Below, piece after piece: positions 35,491 through 47,219 of a stretch of DNA of 64,000 nt. Made by a program: the position numbers and the translations under genes. The notes under the pieces were generated by a model. It saw only the letters and a list, made by a program, of their open reading frames with translations, searched no databases and had not been told where the DNA came from. How positions within the stretch are numbered: position 1 is the first letter of the stretch; each line of letters starts with the position of its first letter. The stretch is from Coniochaeta sp. PMI_546. Lineage: Eukaryota; Ascomycota; Sordariomycetes; Coniochaetales; Coniochaetaceae. The stretch spans positions 2,046,001 through 2,110,000 of the forward strand of contig MU271149.1 in the NCBI GenBank assembly GCA_021432605.1. The letters are read 5' to 3'.

Positions 35491-38178
35491 CTAGGTAAAA
35501 GAATACGTAATATAGTTATATAATATAAGTAAATCTAATCTGATCTAATTTATAAGGCCTTATATTATATAGATTAATTCTTAAAAGGAAGAAAAGAAAA
35601 GAATTCTAAGATCGGGGTATCTAAAACTCCTTTTTAAACTAACTAAAAGCGGGGTTTAGAATTAGGTACGAATCGGGTATACCTTAGTACCGAAACGGCT
35701 TAGGCTAAGCGATACCGTCTACGGGAATCTTACCCTCGTTTTATAAACCTCGTTATAATTATTTCCCTTTCCGTAATAATTATTTTCGGCTATAAGACGG
35801 TTCTTATTACGTATTTCTAATAGTTTATTTTACCGGTAACGATAAAAGTAGTAATAAAAATAGGGACGAAGACGGCGGTCGATTTTTTACCGTTTCGTAT
35901 TTATATACGGATTTATTATCCTTATATAAAAATAATATCGTTACGTTAAGATTAACCTTTTCCGTTTCTTTTCCCTAAACCTATTGGATTAATAAACTTT
36001 TACTTTCGTTTATACTTTTTTTTTAAAAAAATTTAATTTCAATCCGTTCTTTTTATACCTTTATATTATTTCGGCCGTATATTATTATATCTATTAATTT
36101 TAACTCGTTCTTTTCTCCGTTTTTTCGGACGTTTATTCGTTTTTCCGAAAAGGGTAAAGGTTTAGTTACCGATGAAGAAATATAAAACATATCTATTCTA
36201 TCGCGTTTTATAACATAGGTTAAAATATACCCGTTCGCGAAATAAACTTATATTAACCTTAATCCGTATTTGTCTTACGTATTTGGTATATTATTAATAA
36301 TTTAGAACGTTTTCGTAATACGTTACCAAACCCGGAATATTTTTAAAATAAGTTCTTTTCCGGTTATATTATCGTTATTTTTTAAATAGTTTAATTTATA
36401 CCTAAGTTTATTTTTTACCTATTTCGGATCTAATTTAATATCGTTTTACTAACGGTTTATAAATTCCCTTTAGTATATAAAAAGATTAGGAAGATATTCG
36501 AGATATTTTCTAATAAGTTCGAAGTTTTTAAAAAATCGATAACGAAAATTATATATTTTTCTTACGGGAAATTCGTATATTAATCGTTAACGCGGTCGTT
36601 AATTTAATACGGAATTTAATCGACGTTATTTAGGTTTATTTGTAATTTTAGAATATTTTAAAAATATTTGGTAAGAACGATTATTTTAACTTGGTAAGTT
36701 TTTTTCCCTTTTCTCTTATTCTAATTTATTAGCTAATCGGTATAATTTTAAGAACGATTCTATTAATATTAATAATATTATAATAATCGGATATTTCTAA
36801 TTAAAAATAATAGAAATCTACGTTTATCTTTTAACGAAATAGGATATCTGATTTTACGCGTTAGTAGAAATTTTTTCGTAACGGATATAAACGGAACGAA
36901 AGATCGGGTAATAGTTTAGTTCGGTTTAGAAGATTTACGGATCGAACCTTTTTATTATTACCCGGTTAAAATTATTAATAAGCCGTTATATCGGTTTTAA
37001 ATAATAAAAGGGGTTTCGGGATAATATAATCTAGTTTCTCAAGTATTTTTAAAACGTTTTTAAAGGTTAAGTACCTTTTTATTTATATTTTTTTCGCGGA
37101 GTTTTACTAATAATTTAATATTTCGTAAAGGATCTTTTGTTCGATATACTAATATTTTTATACTATTCTTATTAATATTTCGCTTACGAGTAATTTAGGT
37201 AACGATCTATTTATTCCCCTTAGGTTTTTAAAATTAGATTACTTTCTAACTTATTTTTTAACTTATTCGAAATCTTCTTCGTTTTCTTTTCGGTATATAA
37301 ACGTTTAAGATTTGTTCTTTTACCGTTTTGTTTTATATTTCTACCTTTTATAATAAGACTTTTGGTAAGACCTTTACCTTAACCGTCCGTTTTCTAAAGT
37401 CTATAATTACTTTTGGCGTTTATATATCTATTTCGTTAACCTATTGATTATATTCTAAAGGCTAGCCTTCCTATTTTATATAAAATTACGTTTTACTTTA
37501 GAATCGGTATTTATCCTTAACCTTTTCTATTACCTATTAATTATTATCCTTTAGTATAGGTATTTAGAGATAGTTCTTAAGATATTCTCTTACCTTTAGG
37601 TTCTAAGGTTCTAATAAACTAATAGGGAATATATTATACAAACGGTCGTATTATACTAGTAAACTAATACGATACGTTTAGGAACCGATTATTATAAGGA
37701 TTTTGAAAAGTCCGATAAACTTAAAGGCTAGCTTTTTATTTAGTATTTTTAACCTTAAATTCTTAATTGAAAAGGCTATTAGGTTACCTTTCTTAAAAAT
37801 CTTAAAGGTATATTTCGCGTTATAATATTTCGCTTATCGTTCGATAACGACGAGTTAACGTTTTTATAATTCGTTTTTTAACGTAATAAGTTTTTCTAAT
37901 CTATTTATAACTACCGGTACCCCTTTCTAATTAAGATCGTCTTCGGTCCGGAAATAAAAATCCGGTAAAAAGCTAAATAATATTTAATTAAGACTTATTC
38001 CTAACGTAATATTCTATATATTATTATAAACGAATTACGCGGACGGTAATAAGTTCGGCTAGATTAACTATTAGGAATCGATAAAAGATCGGAAATAGTT
38101 TTTTAATATCTAATTAACTCTTTCCGTTTGGTTATTTATTTAGGGATAAAACGTTATTAATAAATATCGTTTGATTTT
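35491..38178 (-). mobile_element. Element F: 3' part of a broken family 2 Gypsy element
   Basis: A partial family 2 LTR (35,491-35,757, minus orientation) adjoins element B. To its right, 35,758-38,178 corresponds, on the opposite strand, to the 3' internal part of element C (roughly 61,690-63,954), from the end of integrase through the long 3' tail. It ends abruptly where the plus-oriented LTR at 38,179 begins. Broken, with many interruptions, RIP on both strands. Confidence 0.8.
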
Positions 38179-39096
38179 TATAACGAGGTTTATAAAACGA
38201 GGGTAAGATTCCTGTAAACGGTATCGCTTAGCCTAAGCCGTTTCGGTATTAAAACGTATTCGATTCGTACCTAATTCTAAACCCCGTTTTTAATTAGTTT
38301 AAAAGGGAATCGTAGATATTTCGATTTTAAAATTCTTTTCCTTTTTTCTTTTTAAGAATTAATCTATATAATATAAAGCTTTATAGATTAGATTAGATTA
38401 GATTTACCTATATTATATAACTATATTACGTATTCTCCTATTTAATTTTAATTAAAGATTCCTTTTATATTTCTAATTTTTCTTTCTAATTAAATACTTA
38501 AGAGATACGATAACGGGCCGAAACGGTATTTATCCGACCCGTAACGAAATAATTCGCGGTAAATAACCGATTCGGGGCCGAAAATCTAATTAAAATAACT
38601 TTCGTATTCCGATATTAAACGACGACGAGTTATAAGATAATAACAAAATTAACGTTTTATTAACGAGACTTTTAAAATACGGTAGAAAGATAACCGATCC
38701 GGTTTTTCCGGCCGTTATAATTATTTCGATCGTTTTAAATCTAATATCCGAAATTATAATTAAAAAACTCGGGTATACTAAAAAAAAAACGTAAAACTTT
38801 TAAAACTTACGTTAAAATTTAAAAAGAAATTCGAAAGTTTTAACGATCGATTTATAAATAAAACGATTTAGATCCCGACTTTCTTTATAAAGTTAAAATT
38901 AAGATTAAAAATATCCCCGAATTAAAACTTAATTATACCGTTTAATAACGTTAAAATTAATTCCGCGCGTTTAAACGGGGATTTAGTAGAATTAAACGTA
39001 AATATCGTACCAAAAAAAGCCGTATCTTTAAAACTATCAATTAGTTATAACCTAATTATTAATCCCGATAAGATCGTTACGTTTAAAACTAATAAT
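38179..39096 (+). mobile_element. Element G: family 2 LTR, leader and gag start, truncated
   Basis: The LTR is 38,179-38,509 (331 bp). It is followed by the family 2 leader (ATAACGGGCCGAAACGG, then CCGATTCGGGGCCGA) and the first part of the gag region, which matches 57,182-57,765 of element C and 54,361-54,937 of element E. The match stops at about 39,096, where an unrelated insert with tandem repeats starts. Broken. Confidence 0.8.
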
Positions 39097-39172
39097 ACCT
39101 TATAAAGATATTTAAAATATCAATAAACTATATACTAGTATAAAAATATAATATACGTAATATAGAACCTAT

Positions 39173-39430
39173 TAGAATATTCTAAGTAACAAATATTACA
39201 AATCTATCTTTTAGAATATTCTAAGTGGTAAATATTACAAATCTATCTTCTAGAATATTCTAAGTAGCAAATATTACAAATTAATATTCTAGAATATTCT
39301 AAGTAGCGAATATTACAAATCAATATTTTAGAATATTCTAAATGGCGAATATTACAAATCAATATTCTAGAATATTCTAAGTAACGAATATTACAAATCA
39401 ATATTATTCTAAGTAGCGAATATTATAAAT
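39173..39430. repeat. 39-bp tandem repeat with AGAATATTCT palindromes
   Basis: The phrase TAGAATATTCTAAGTA begins at 39,173, 39,212, 39,251, 39,290, 39,329 and 39,368, an exact 39-bp spacing, followed by a shortened unit to about 39,430. Each unit contains the palindrome AGAATATTCT and ends in a GAATATTACAAATC-like phrase. Downstream, a TATATATAAACC at about 39,500 and the run to AATATACAACA near 39,590 could belong to an unrelated solo LTR that carries the repeats. I found no target duplication to prove that. Confidence 0.8.
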
Positions 39431-39674
39431 ATAACGCCGAAAGCCGAATTGCGAATATTACAAATCGTAATTCTAGAATATACGATTCGCTACCTTTTTA
39501 AATATATATAAACCTTTCCTTTCCTTTCAAATCGAAGAAAAGGAATTTTATTATAATAACCTAATATATAATATACAACATTTAATATATTATTATTACG
39601 CCTATTATACTACTTTTACCTATTTTAAGCTTCCTTATCCACTTATACGCCTAATCTAACCTTTATATTCTAAT

Positions 39675-40084
39675 TAGATTTTTGGCCCCGAATCGGTTAT
39701 TTACCGCAAACTATTTCGCCGTAGGTCGGGCGGGTACCGTTTCGGCCCGTTATCGTATTTCTTAAATAGTTTAATTAGAAAGAAGAATTAGAAATATAAA
39801 AGGAATCTTTAATTAAAGCTAAATAAGAGAATACGTAATATAGTTATATAGTATAGATAAATCTAATCTAATCTAGTCTATAAGGCTTTATATTTGTTGA
39901 CTAATTCTTAGAAAAAGAAAAGGAAAGGAACTTTAAGATTAGGGTATTTAAGATTTCCTTTTAAGCTAATTAGGAACGGGGTTTAGAATTAGGTACGAAT
40001 CGGGTACGCCTTAGTACCGAAACGGCTTAGGCTAAGCGATACCGTCTACGGAAACCTTACCCTTATTCTATAAACCTCGTTATA
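39675..40084 (-). mobile_element. Element H: family 2 LTR plus leader, opposite orientation
   Basis: The LTR is 39,754-40,084 (331 bp) in minus orientation. The family 2 leader precedes it at about 39,675-39,753 (seen here as GGCCCCGAATCGG). Together with element G it forms an inverted repeat whose arms are about 410 bp, with roughly 1.1 kb between them. Broken fragment. Confidence 0.8.
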
Positions 40085-40194
40085 TTATCTTAACGATATT
40101 AAAATAAAGATTACTTATTATTATACCTTAACTTACTTACCTTAAGTAATAGAACTTACCTTTTAATCTTAAACCCTTGTCTTAGATCGTTATA
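40085..40194 (+). mobile_element. 3' fragment of a family 1 LTR
   Basis: About 110 bp match the right end of the 391-bp family 1 LTR (TCTTAACGAT through TAGATCGTTATA). It begins exactly where the minus family 2 LTR ends (40,084) and ends where a plus-oriented family 2 LTR tail begins, so it marks a nested insertion or recombination scar. Confidence 0.75.
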
Positions 40195-40290
40195 TAACCG
40201 TATTACGTATTTTCTTATTTAACTTTAATTAAAGATTCCTTATATATTTTTAATTATTTTTTCTAATTCAATTATTTAAAAAAAAAAACG
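40195..40290 (+). mobile_element. Element E, left end: tail of a family 2 LTR
   Basis: This is the final about 95 bp of a family 2 LTR in plus orientation (GTATTACGTATTTTC, then TTAATTAAAGATTCC). Its continuation, the leader and gag region, is found 14 kb away at 54,361, on the other side of element D. It is therefore the left shoulder of the element that D jumped into. Confidence 0.75.
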
Positions 40291-40295
40291 ATAAC

Positions 40296-40726
40296 TATAA
40301 TAAATCAATACTCTTAAGTACTAACCGATACTTAAGGTCTGTTGATAATTAGTTAGGTACGTACGGTAAGTTATAATAAGATCGTATCTAGCTAAAAGGT
40401 AAATTACTATTTTAAGAAAGGGTAGGTAATTAAACGTAAAGAATTGTATATTAATCGTTATAAAAGTAACTCGTAACTATTTAGTAATAAGGACTGTTTA
40501 AATATAAGATATTCTTTCGTAGATTATTCCTTTCGTAGTAATCTTTTTCGTTATAGTTGGTAATCTAAAGCGAGCTAACTTACCGTAATCCAAGTAATCT
40601 TCTACTAGTAATTTATTACTTTATATATCTAGTTACCTAATAATCCCTTTGTAATTAGATAGCCGTTACCCCGTAATAGTTATTCCGTTCCGCGTCCCGT
40701 TAGCCTAATAAGTACGGTTCGTAATA
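40296..40726 (-). repeat. 3' LTR of element D
   Basis: It is 431 bp, the same length as its partner at 53,925-54,355. The pair shares long near-identical stretches, for example CCCCGTAATAGTT and CCGCGTCCCGTTAGCC, and differs mainly by transitions, as expected of RIP. Confidence 0.88.
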
Positions 40727-43700
40727 CGATATCTTTCTTCCAAATCTTCGTCCCGAAAACTAAGGTAAATTATAAAATAACGTTAGTACTTACGTTAAAA
40801 TAAATCGTTAATCTTCTTCTTTCTTTATTCCCTATAATACTAATATAATATCTAGTCGTATAATAAAATCCTTTAAGGAAAAGTTAAAGAAAACTAAATA
40901 ACGTTATCGTCTAACCGTTATAATCGACGAGTTAGGTTTCGAAATTATACTTTATTTATTTTATTATTCTCGAGGGATAAAGTATAAAATATTAAAAAGT
41001 ATAACGCGATATAACGAATATATTCGTCGCGGTCGATCTTATAACGGCTTAAAGGTTTCGGTTTCCTCTCGTAAATCTAACGGTTTAAAGAGAATTTTGT
41101 TATATATTAATAAAAGTAATTTCGCGTATTATTTAAAAATTTCGTCGCCTAGACCGGGAAGAATCCGACGTTAAAGGCCTTTTTCGCGAACGTCGCGAAC
41201 GATTTTTCTAAACGTAACGAGAATTAGATAAATCTTTATTACGTCTCGAACGTTTTCGGTAATAGAAACGTTCGTTAATATCTTAAAAAACCTTTATAGT
41301 TTCCTAAAGTTTATAAAATCTTGATAATCTAAACGAAATAGATCGTTAAGAATCCGATACGGTAATCGACGTATAATCTTTTAGTATTTTCGGCGTAGTT
41401 AATTAAAACGCCGTTTTTAATAATAATTCGTTAGAAACGAGCTAAGGTACTATTAGTAATACTATTTACGTAATTATTAATAGTTCGTTAGGTTTTTAAC
41501 TAGTTCCTATATATTCTCCGAGTTATTATAACCTTTCTATTTAATCAAATATTCTATTTAATATCCCTTTTTCTTAGAATCGAAGATTATTTTAACCTCG
41601 TATTCTAATTCTATAGATTCTATTTCGACTAACTCCGGGGGTTTAGTATTAGCCGTTATTAATTCTAATAATAATACGTAAAATACCGGGTAAATCCTTA
41701 TTATCTTTAGTAAACGAAGTTTATAATTAGTATTCGATATTATTTCCTTAACCTCGAAAGGTCTAAGTTTTTTATAATCCAACTTATCGTTTGGTCGTTT
41801 AGTTTTGATATTTTTCCTAAATAGGTAAACCTTATCTTCTTTTTTGAAAGTTAGTCTCTTTAACTTTCTTTCGTTATAATATCTTATTATTATTTCTTTT
41901 ACGAATTCTAAGTTTTTTCGTAACTTATTATATAACTCTTTAAGTTCTTTAACCGTTACGAAAGCTTTAGGTATTTCCCGAAATTAATAAGGTATCTAAT
42001 TAATCTTTAGTTCGAAACCGTAGTTTATAAAAAAAGGCGAATATCCGATATTATCCTATTTCGCGTTATTATATACGAATTATATTAAGGGTAAGAGTTC
42101 TACTTAATTATCTTATTCGTAGTTTACGTAATATCGTAAGTATTATTCTAAGATCTAGTTTAGTCTTTCGGTTTATCCGTCTATCTATAAATAATAGGCG
42201 GTCGATAAGGAATATTTTATTCCTAACCTTACTATAAGTACTTTCTAAAAGTTACTAATAAACGTTATTCTTCGGTTAAAAACTACTTCGGCGGGTAGTC
42301 CGTAATTATTAACGACGTATTTTAGGAACGTATACGCGAAATCTTTAACTATATTAGCTTTTATATATAATATAAAGTATTTATACTTGGTTAATCTATC
42401 GATAATAACGAAGATATTATCGTATCGTATTCTTATTATTAGTTCTTTTAATAAAGGTAATTTAACGATATAATCGAACGCGATATATCTTTAAGTTCTT
42501 TCTAATACCGGTAAAAGCTTTAGCTTTCCGTATAGTTTATACCTTATTACTTTATTTTAACTATATTCCTAATATTAACCGACGACTTTTATAATACGTT
42601 CTTAGAATTTATTAAAGTTATAAGTTCGTTAGATCTTCTATATTATTTTCGCGATTCCTATATACTTATATATTAAATACGCGTAATAATCCTTAATCAA
42701 ATTTTCTTAAAAAAACTCTAATACGAATATCTTTCTATTCCTTATATTTAGCTAGTAAGCTTAACTAATATTTCTAATCTCGTTTTCCTATTTTCTATTA
42801 GGGTAAATGGTAAATAAAACGTTAATCTACCGTTCTATTTATTTAAGGCTTCCGTTTAAGTTCATTTTAAAGATTGTTTAGTAGATTAATAACTCGTTTT
42901 GCTTATAATCTGGTTTTCGGTTTAATATATCTATCTAGTTGTTTTCGTTTCTTTTTCGGTAGATAATCCGAAAGTTAAATTCCGATAAGAACTTTACCTA
43001 TCTAATTTATCGTTTATTAAGTTCCTTTATAGTCGTAAAATACGTTAGATTTTTATAATCCGTATAAATTTTTGTCTGATATATTATTCCGCTAAAGTAC
43101 GGTTTTTACTCTTTAAAAGCCTTAATAATCGTTATTAGTTCCTTATTATAAATTTGGTAGTTAAGTTCTAATTTATTAAGCTTTTTCGAAAAGAATATTA
43201 TAAAGTATAACCGTCTTTCGGAATCTCGTTATCTTATCTATCCTCCGAATATATAATCCGATATATCGGTTTCGACCTCGTAAGGTTTTTCGGGGTCTAA
43301 GAACGCGATAACTAATCGTTTATTAACCGCCTTTTTAATTTTTTAGAACGCTTTTTCTACCTTCGGGTTCTATTAGAATTCCTTATTTCCTTTCGTTAAG
43401 TCCGTAAAAGGAATAGCTATCCGGCTATACCCTTTTAGAAATTTTCGGTAAAAGTTGGTAAATTTTAAAAAACCTCTAATTTCCTTAATATTCGTAAGTC
43501 GTAATTAATCTTTAATTACCACGATTTTCAATTCTTATATACGTATCTTTCTTAGTTCGATCGTAAACTTTAAAAAATCCGTTTTTTTAATATAAAACTT
43601 ATATTTCTCCGGGTCGACTAATAACCGTATGTTTTAAAGCTTTTATAATACCTAATAAACGTATTCTTTATACTTTTTAAACGTCTTTAAATAAATAAAA

Positions 43701-46700
43701 ATGTCGTCGAAATAGATTATTACGAATATATTAATAAACGTTTGTAATACGTAGTTAATTATAATCTAAAAGGTAATTAGGGTATTAGTAAGCCCGAATA
43801 GTATAACGAGGTATTCGAAATATCCCTCTTACGTTCGGAATACTATTTTCTATTCTTCGTCTTCTTTTATTCTAATAAGGTTATACGTTTTTCGTAAATC
43901 GAACGTAATAAACTATTCTATTCTATATAATCGGTCTTTAATTTCCGAAATTAATAAAAAGGGGTACCGGTTTTTGATAGTAATACTATTAAAATACCGG
44001 TAATCGATATATAAACATAGTTTTCCGTTTTTCTTCGGAACGAATAAGATAGGATATCTTACTAATAATATAAATAGTCGTATATATCCTTTTTAAAGTA
44101 TATCCCGGATATATTCTTTAAATACCTACCTTTATAACTTATTTAAAAGGTAGATCTTATAAAATTTAGGTTATTATCTTTCTTCGAAGGATATTTCGTA
44201 ATCTTACTCGTTATATTAAAATAAAGTTTCTTCTCCTAATTATTTTTCGAATAATCGTTAGTACTTCCGGTATTTTTCCGGTATTCTTAATTCTATAACG
44301 TATATAACTTCCTTTTAGATTAATCTTATCGCGTTTATAAATACTTCTTCCGAATACTTTTAAAAAGTCGGATTTCTTTTCTTATAGTTACCTCGTTATC
44401 GTTTGGAATCCTATATCCGGTTATCCTAATATAGCTAACTAACGTCCTAATCGATACGTAAGTTTTATTTTCTAAGTTACGTAATACCTAATATTAACTT
44501 ATATTCCGTAATACGAATAATACCTAACGAGATCGTTTTCGTTTAACTAAAATAAGTTATCTTAATAAACCGGGTTTCTTTTCGTACTTATCCGTTATTA
44601 TATATAACTCGTTTTCCTTTAAAGTTACTAAGTATATAAAGGTATTCTAATAATTATATCCGTAAGTCGAACTTTTAGATAATCTTTTCCGAGATAAAAC
44701 TCCTTTACGTTCTATTATCGATTATCACGTAAAATAAATAATCTCCTAATATAACTAATACTATCAAGTAGTTATTATTATTTGGTTTTCTAATAATCGT
44801 TAGGGATTTATTAGTTAGATCCGGTTATAATCCCTTTATAAACAGTTCTTCTCGTTTTTTAACCATTATCGTTACTATTTAGTAAACTCCCGTTAAACCC
44901 TTTCTAAATCCTTAATATTATATTCGTAATTTCTTAAGTTAAACGGTTCCATTTTCTAAAAAGTTTTCTTTCTTCGTTATTCTTATACTTATCGACTATT
45001 CTTTAATATTTAACCGATATATTATATAAGGTTATTATTCTTCCTATATCCCTTTAAGATTTTAGTGAACTTTTAGTCGATTATTAGTATCGTAATCAAT
45101 TTCTCCTATTTTAGGGAAAGTTTATTTAGTAACTTATTAACAATCCCCGACTATTACGTTTCTAATAATCTCGTTATTTATTCTTTAAAGAGTTCCTCAA
45201 ATCCTTATATTATTCTATCTTAATCTTATAACGTAAGTTACCGTTCGTATACCTATTTACTAAGTCTTACCTAAGTCGTTATCTTCTTTCTAACGGGGGT
45301 CTAACGTCTTCGTTCTAATAATAAAGTAACGAGGAACCTCTTTTCCTTTCGTTTTTTATTTATTATATATTTATACTATTACGATATTTTACTAGCCCGA
45401 TACTATTTATATTTAGGTTCCTTATATTTCTAAAACAACCTTCTTTTATATACCCTAGGGTATTTAAGATCCTTAATCAATATAGCCGCCTTATAATAAA
45501 TATATCTTCCGACTATTTTCTATAACTTTAGTTCTTCCTAATAATAAGGGTTATAAATAATATCGTCTTTCTATCGTCGCGGAAAGAAGTTATTCTTAAT
45601 TTTAAGTACCAAATATTCGAAATATTCGTCGTAAATATATAACGTTTAATAGATCAAATAATAATATTCTCCGTCTAAACTTATATCGTAATAATCGTTA
45701 TTTCGGCCTTCCGTTTATTTCCAATTTTCCGGGAATATCCCGATTTTGGAATCTTTAACGGTATCGCCGTAAATAATTATTACGTTATTTCGAATCGTAA
45801 GTTAATAACGGATACGTATTAGATCTTTTAGGAACGTTAAGGTCTAATCGTAATCTCTTTTTTCCGTTTTAAAAGTTACCTCTTTTTTAAAAAAAGAGTA
45901 TTCTTTTTCTAAAGTCCGTAATACGGCCTTTTGTTAATCTTCGTAGGTTTTTATAATAATTTCCTTAAATTTAACTTTTATCGCGTTTATTTAATATTCG
46001 GCTAACGTATTATCGTTATCGTTTTATAAGGTTTCCTTCTTAAATATCGTATCGTCGTACGATATTTATTAAATAATCCCGACGAAATTAATTCGTCCGG
46101 TTATAATTTATCGGATTTCGGTCCTAATAACGGTTAATATAAGGTTTATAATTTCGTAACCGTTTCGGCCGATAATATTAATTTACCGGTTCGTAATATT
46201 CTCGAACGAAATATCTTTTCTTTTAATAATTAAAACAATTTACGTTTTTTTTATCCTTTTTTTTATATCGTTAGATAATATCGAACGTTATTAATCTATT
46301 TCGTTATCCGTAAAAAATATCGTAATTTTAAATCTTTTTTAAAATATTAGTTTAAACCTTTTTAATTGGTTATTAAGCAATCTTTATAGTTCCCTTCTTT
46401 TCTATATATCGTTTATATAAACGATTATCGATTCTTATAGTTATCTCGACGTAAGTAAATAGTTCGTCTAATTGATCTTTTTTAACTAGTTCGTCTTTAA
46501 CGTTTTCTTTAAATCTTTAATAAAATTATATTATAAAAGGTTCGTCTTCCTATTCTAACCTAAAGGAGATTTGCCTAAATTACGAAACGTAATTCGAAGT
46601 TAACCCTTTTTATCAGAAGGTTTATAATTTACGTTTAATTATCCTTTTTTCGTCTAAAATACCGAAAGTTTTCTTTAAAATATCGGCGAAACTTAAGAAA

Positions 46701-46828
46701 GACCTAAAGATCTTATTAGTCTTATCGTCGCGATCCGACTTTCCGTTCTTAAAATAGTCCCGTAAGGTTAGTTTAAACTAACTAAACGTATTATTTTTTA
46801 AAAGGTAAGTAACGTAGAAAACCTTACG

Positions 46829-47219
46829 TATTACAAACCTATAGGTAACGGAGGATATCCCGCCAATAGATAACGAACATGCATACGAGGCTTATCGTAT
46901 TGTATGGGCAAGGGACCTCGGGTTACGTGACTGATCATTGTAATCGTAATGATCAGAAAGGATTACGGTCGGTACGATCATAGCTATCGCCATGATTACT
47001 ATAGTCTCTACTAGTATATAAGGAAGAGTCCCTTGGGGCTCCGCTATAAATAGTTCTTGATTACCTAATAATCAATCTAAATATTCAATCGAGGTTATTA
47101 TTGAGTAAGATATTTGTCTTAACGATACCAAAGTAAAGACTATTTATTATACCTTAACTTACTTACCCTAAGTAATAGAACTTACCTTCTAATCCTTAAC
47201 CCGTCTTAGGATCGTTATA
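46829..47219 (+). repeat. 5' LTR of element A
   Basis: It is 391 bp and keeps several TpG sites (for example in CGTATTGTATGGGCAAGGG) that are TpA in the 3' LTR, so it is the less mutated of the pair. It contains the inverted phrase ATCATTGTAATCG...CGATCATAGC. Confidence 0.9.

Noticed and set aside
39173-39430. CRISPR-like array
   Set aside because: The units are contiguous 39-bp tandem copies with no unique spacers, and the organism is a fungus.
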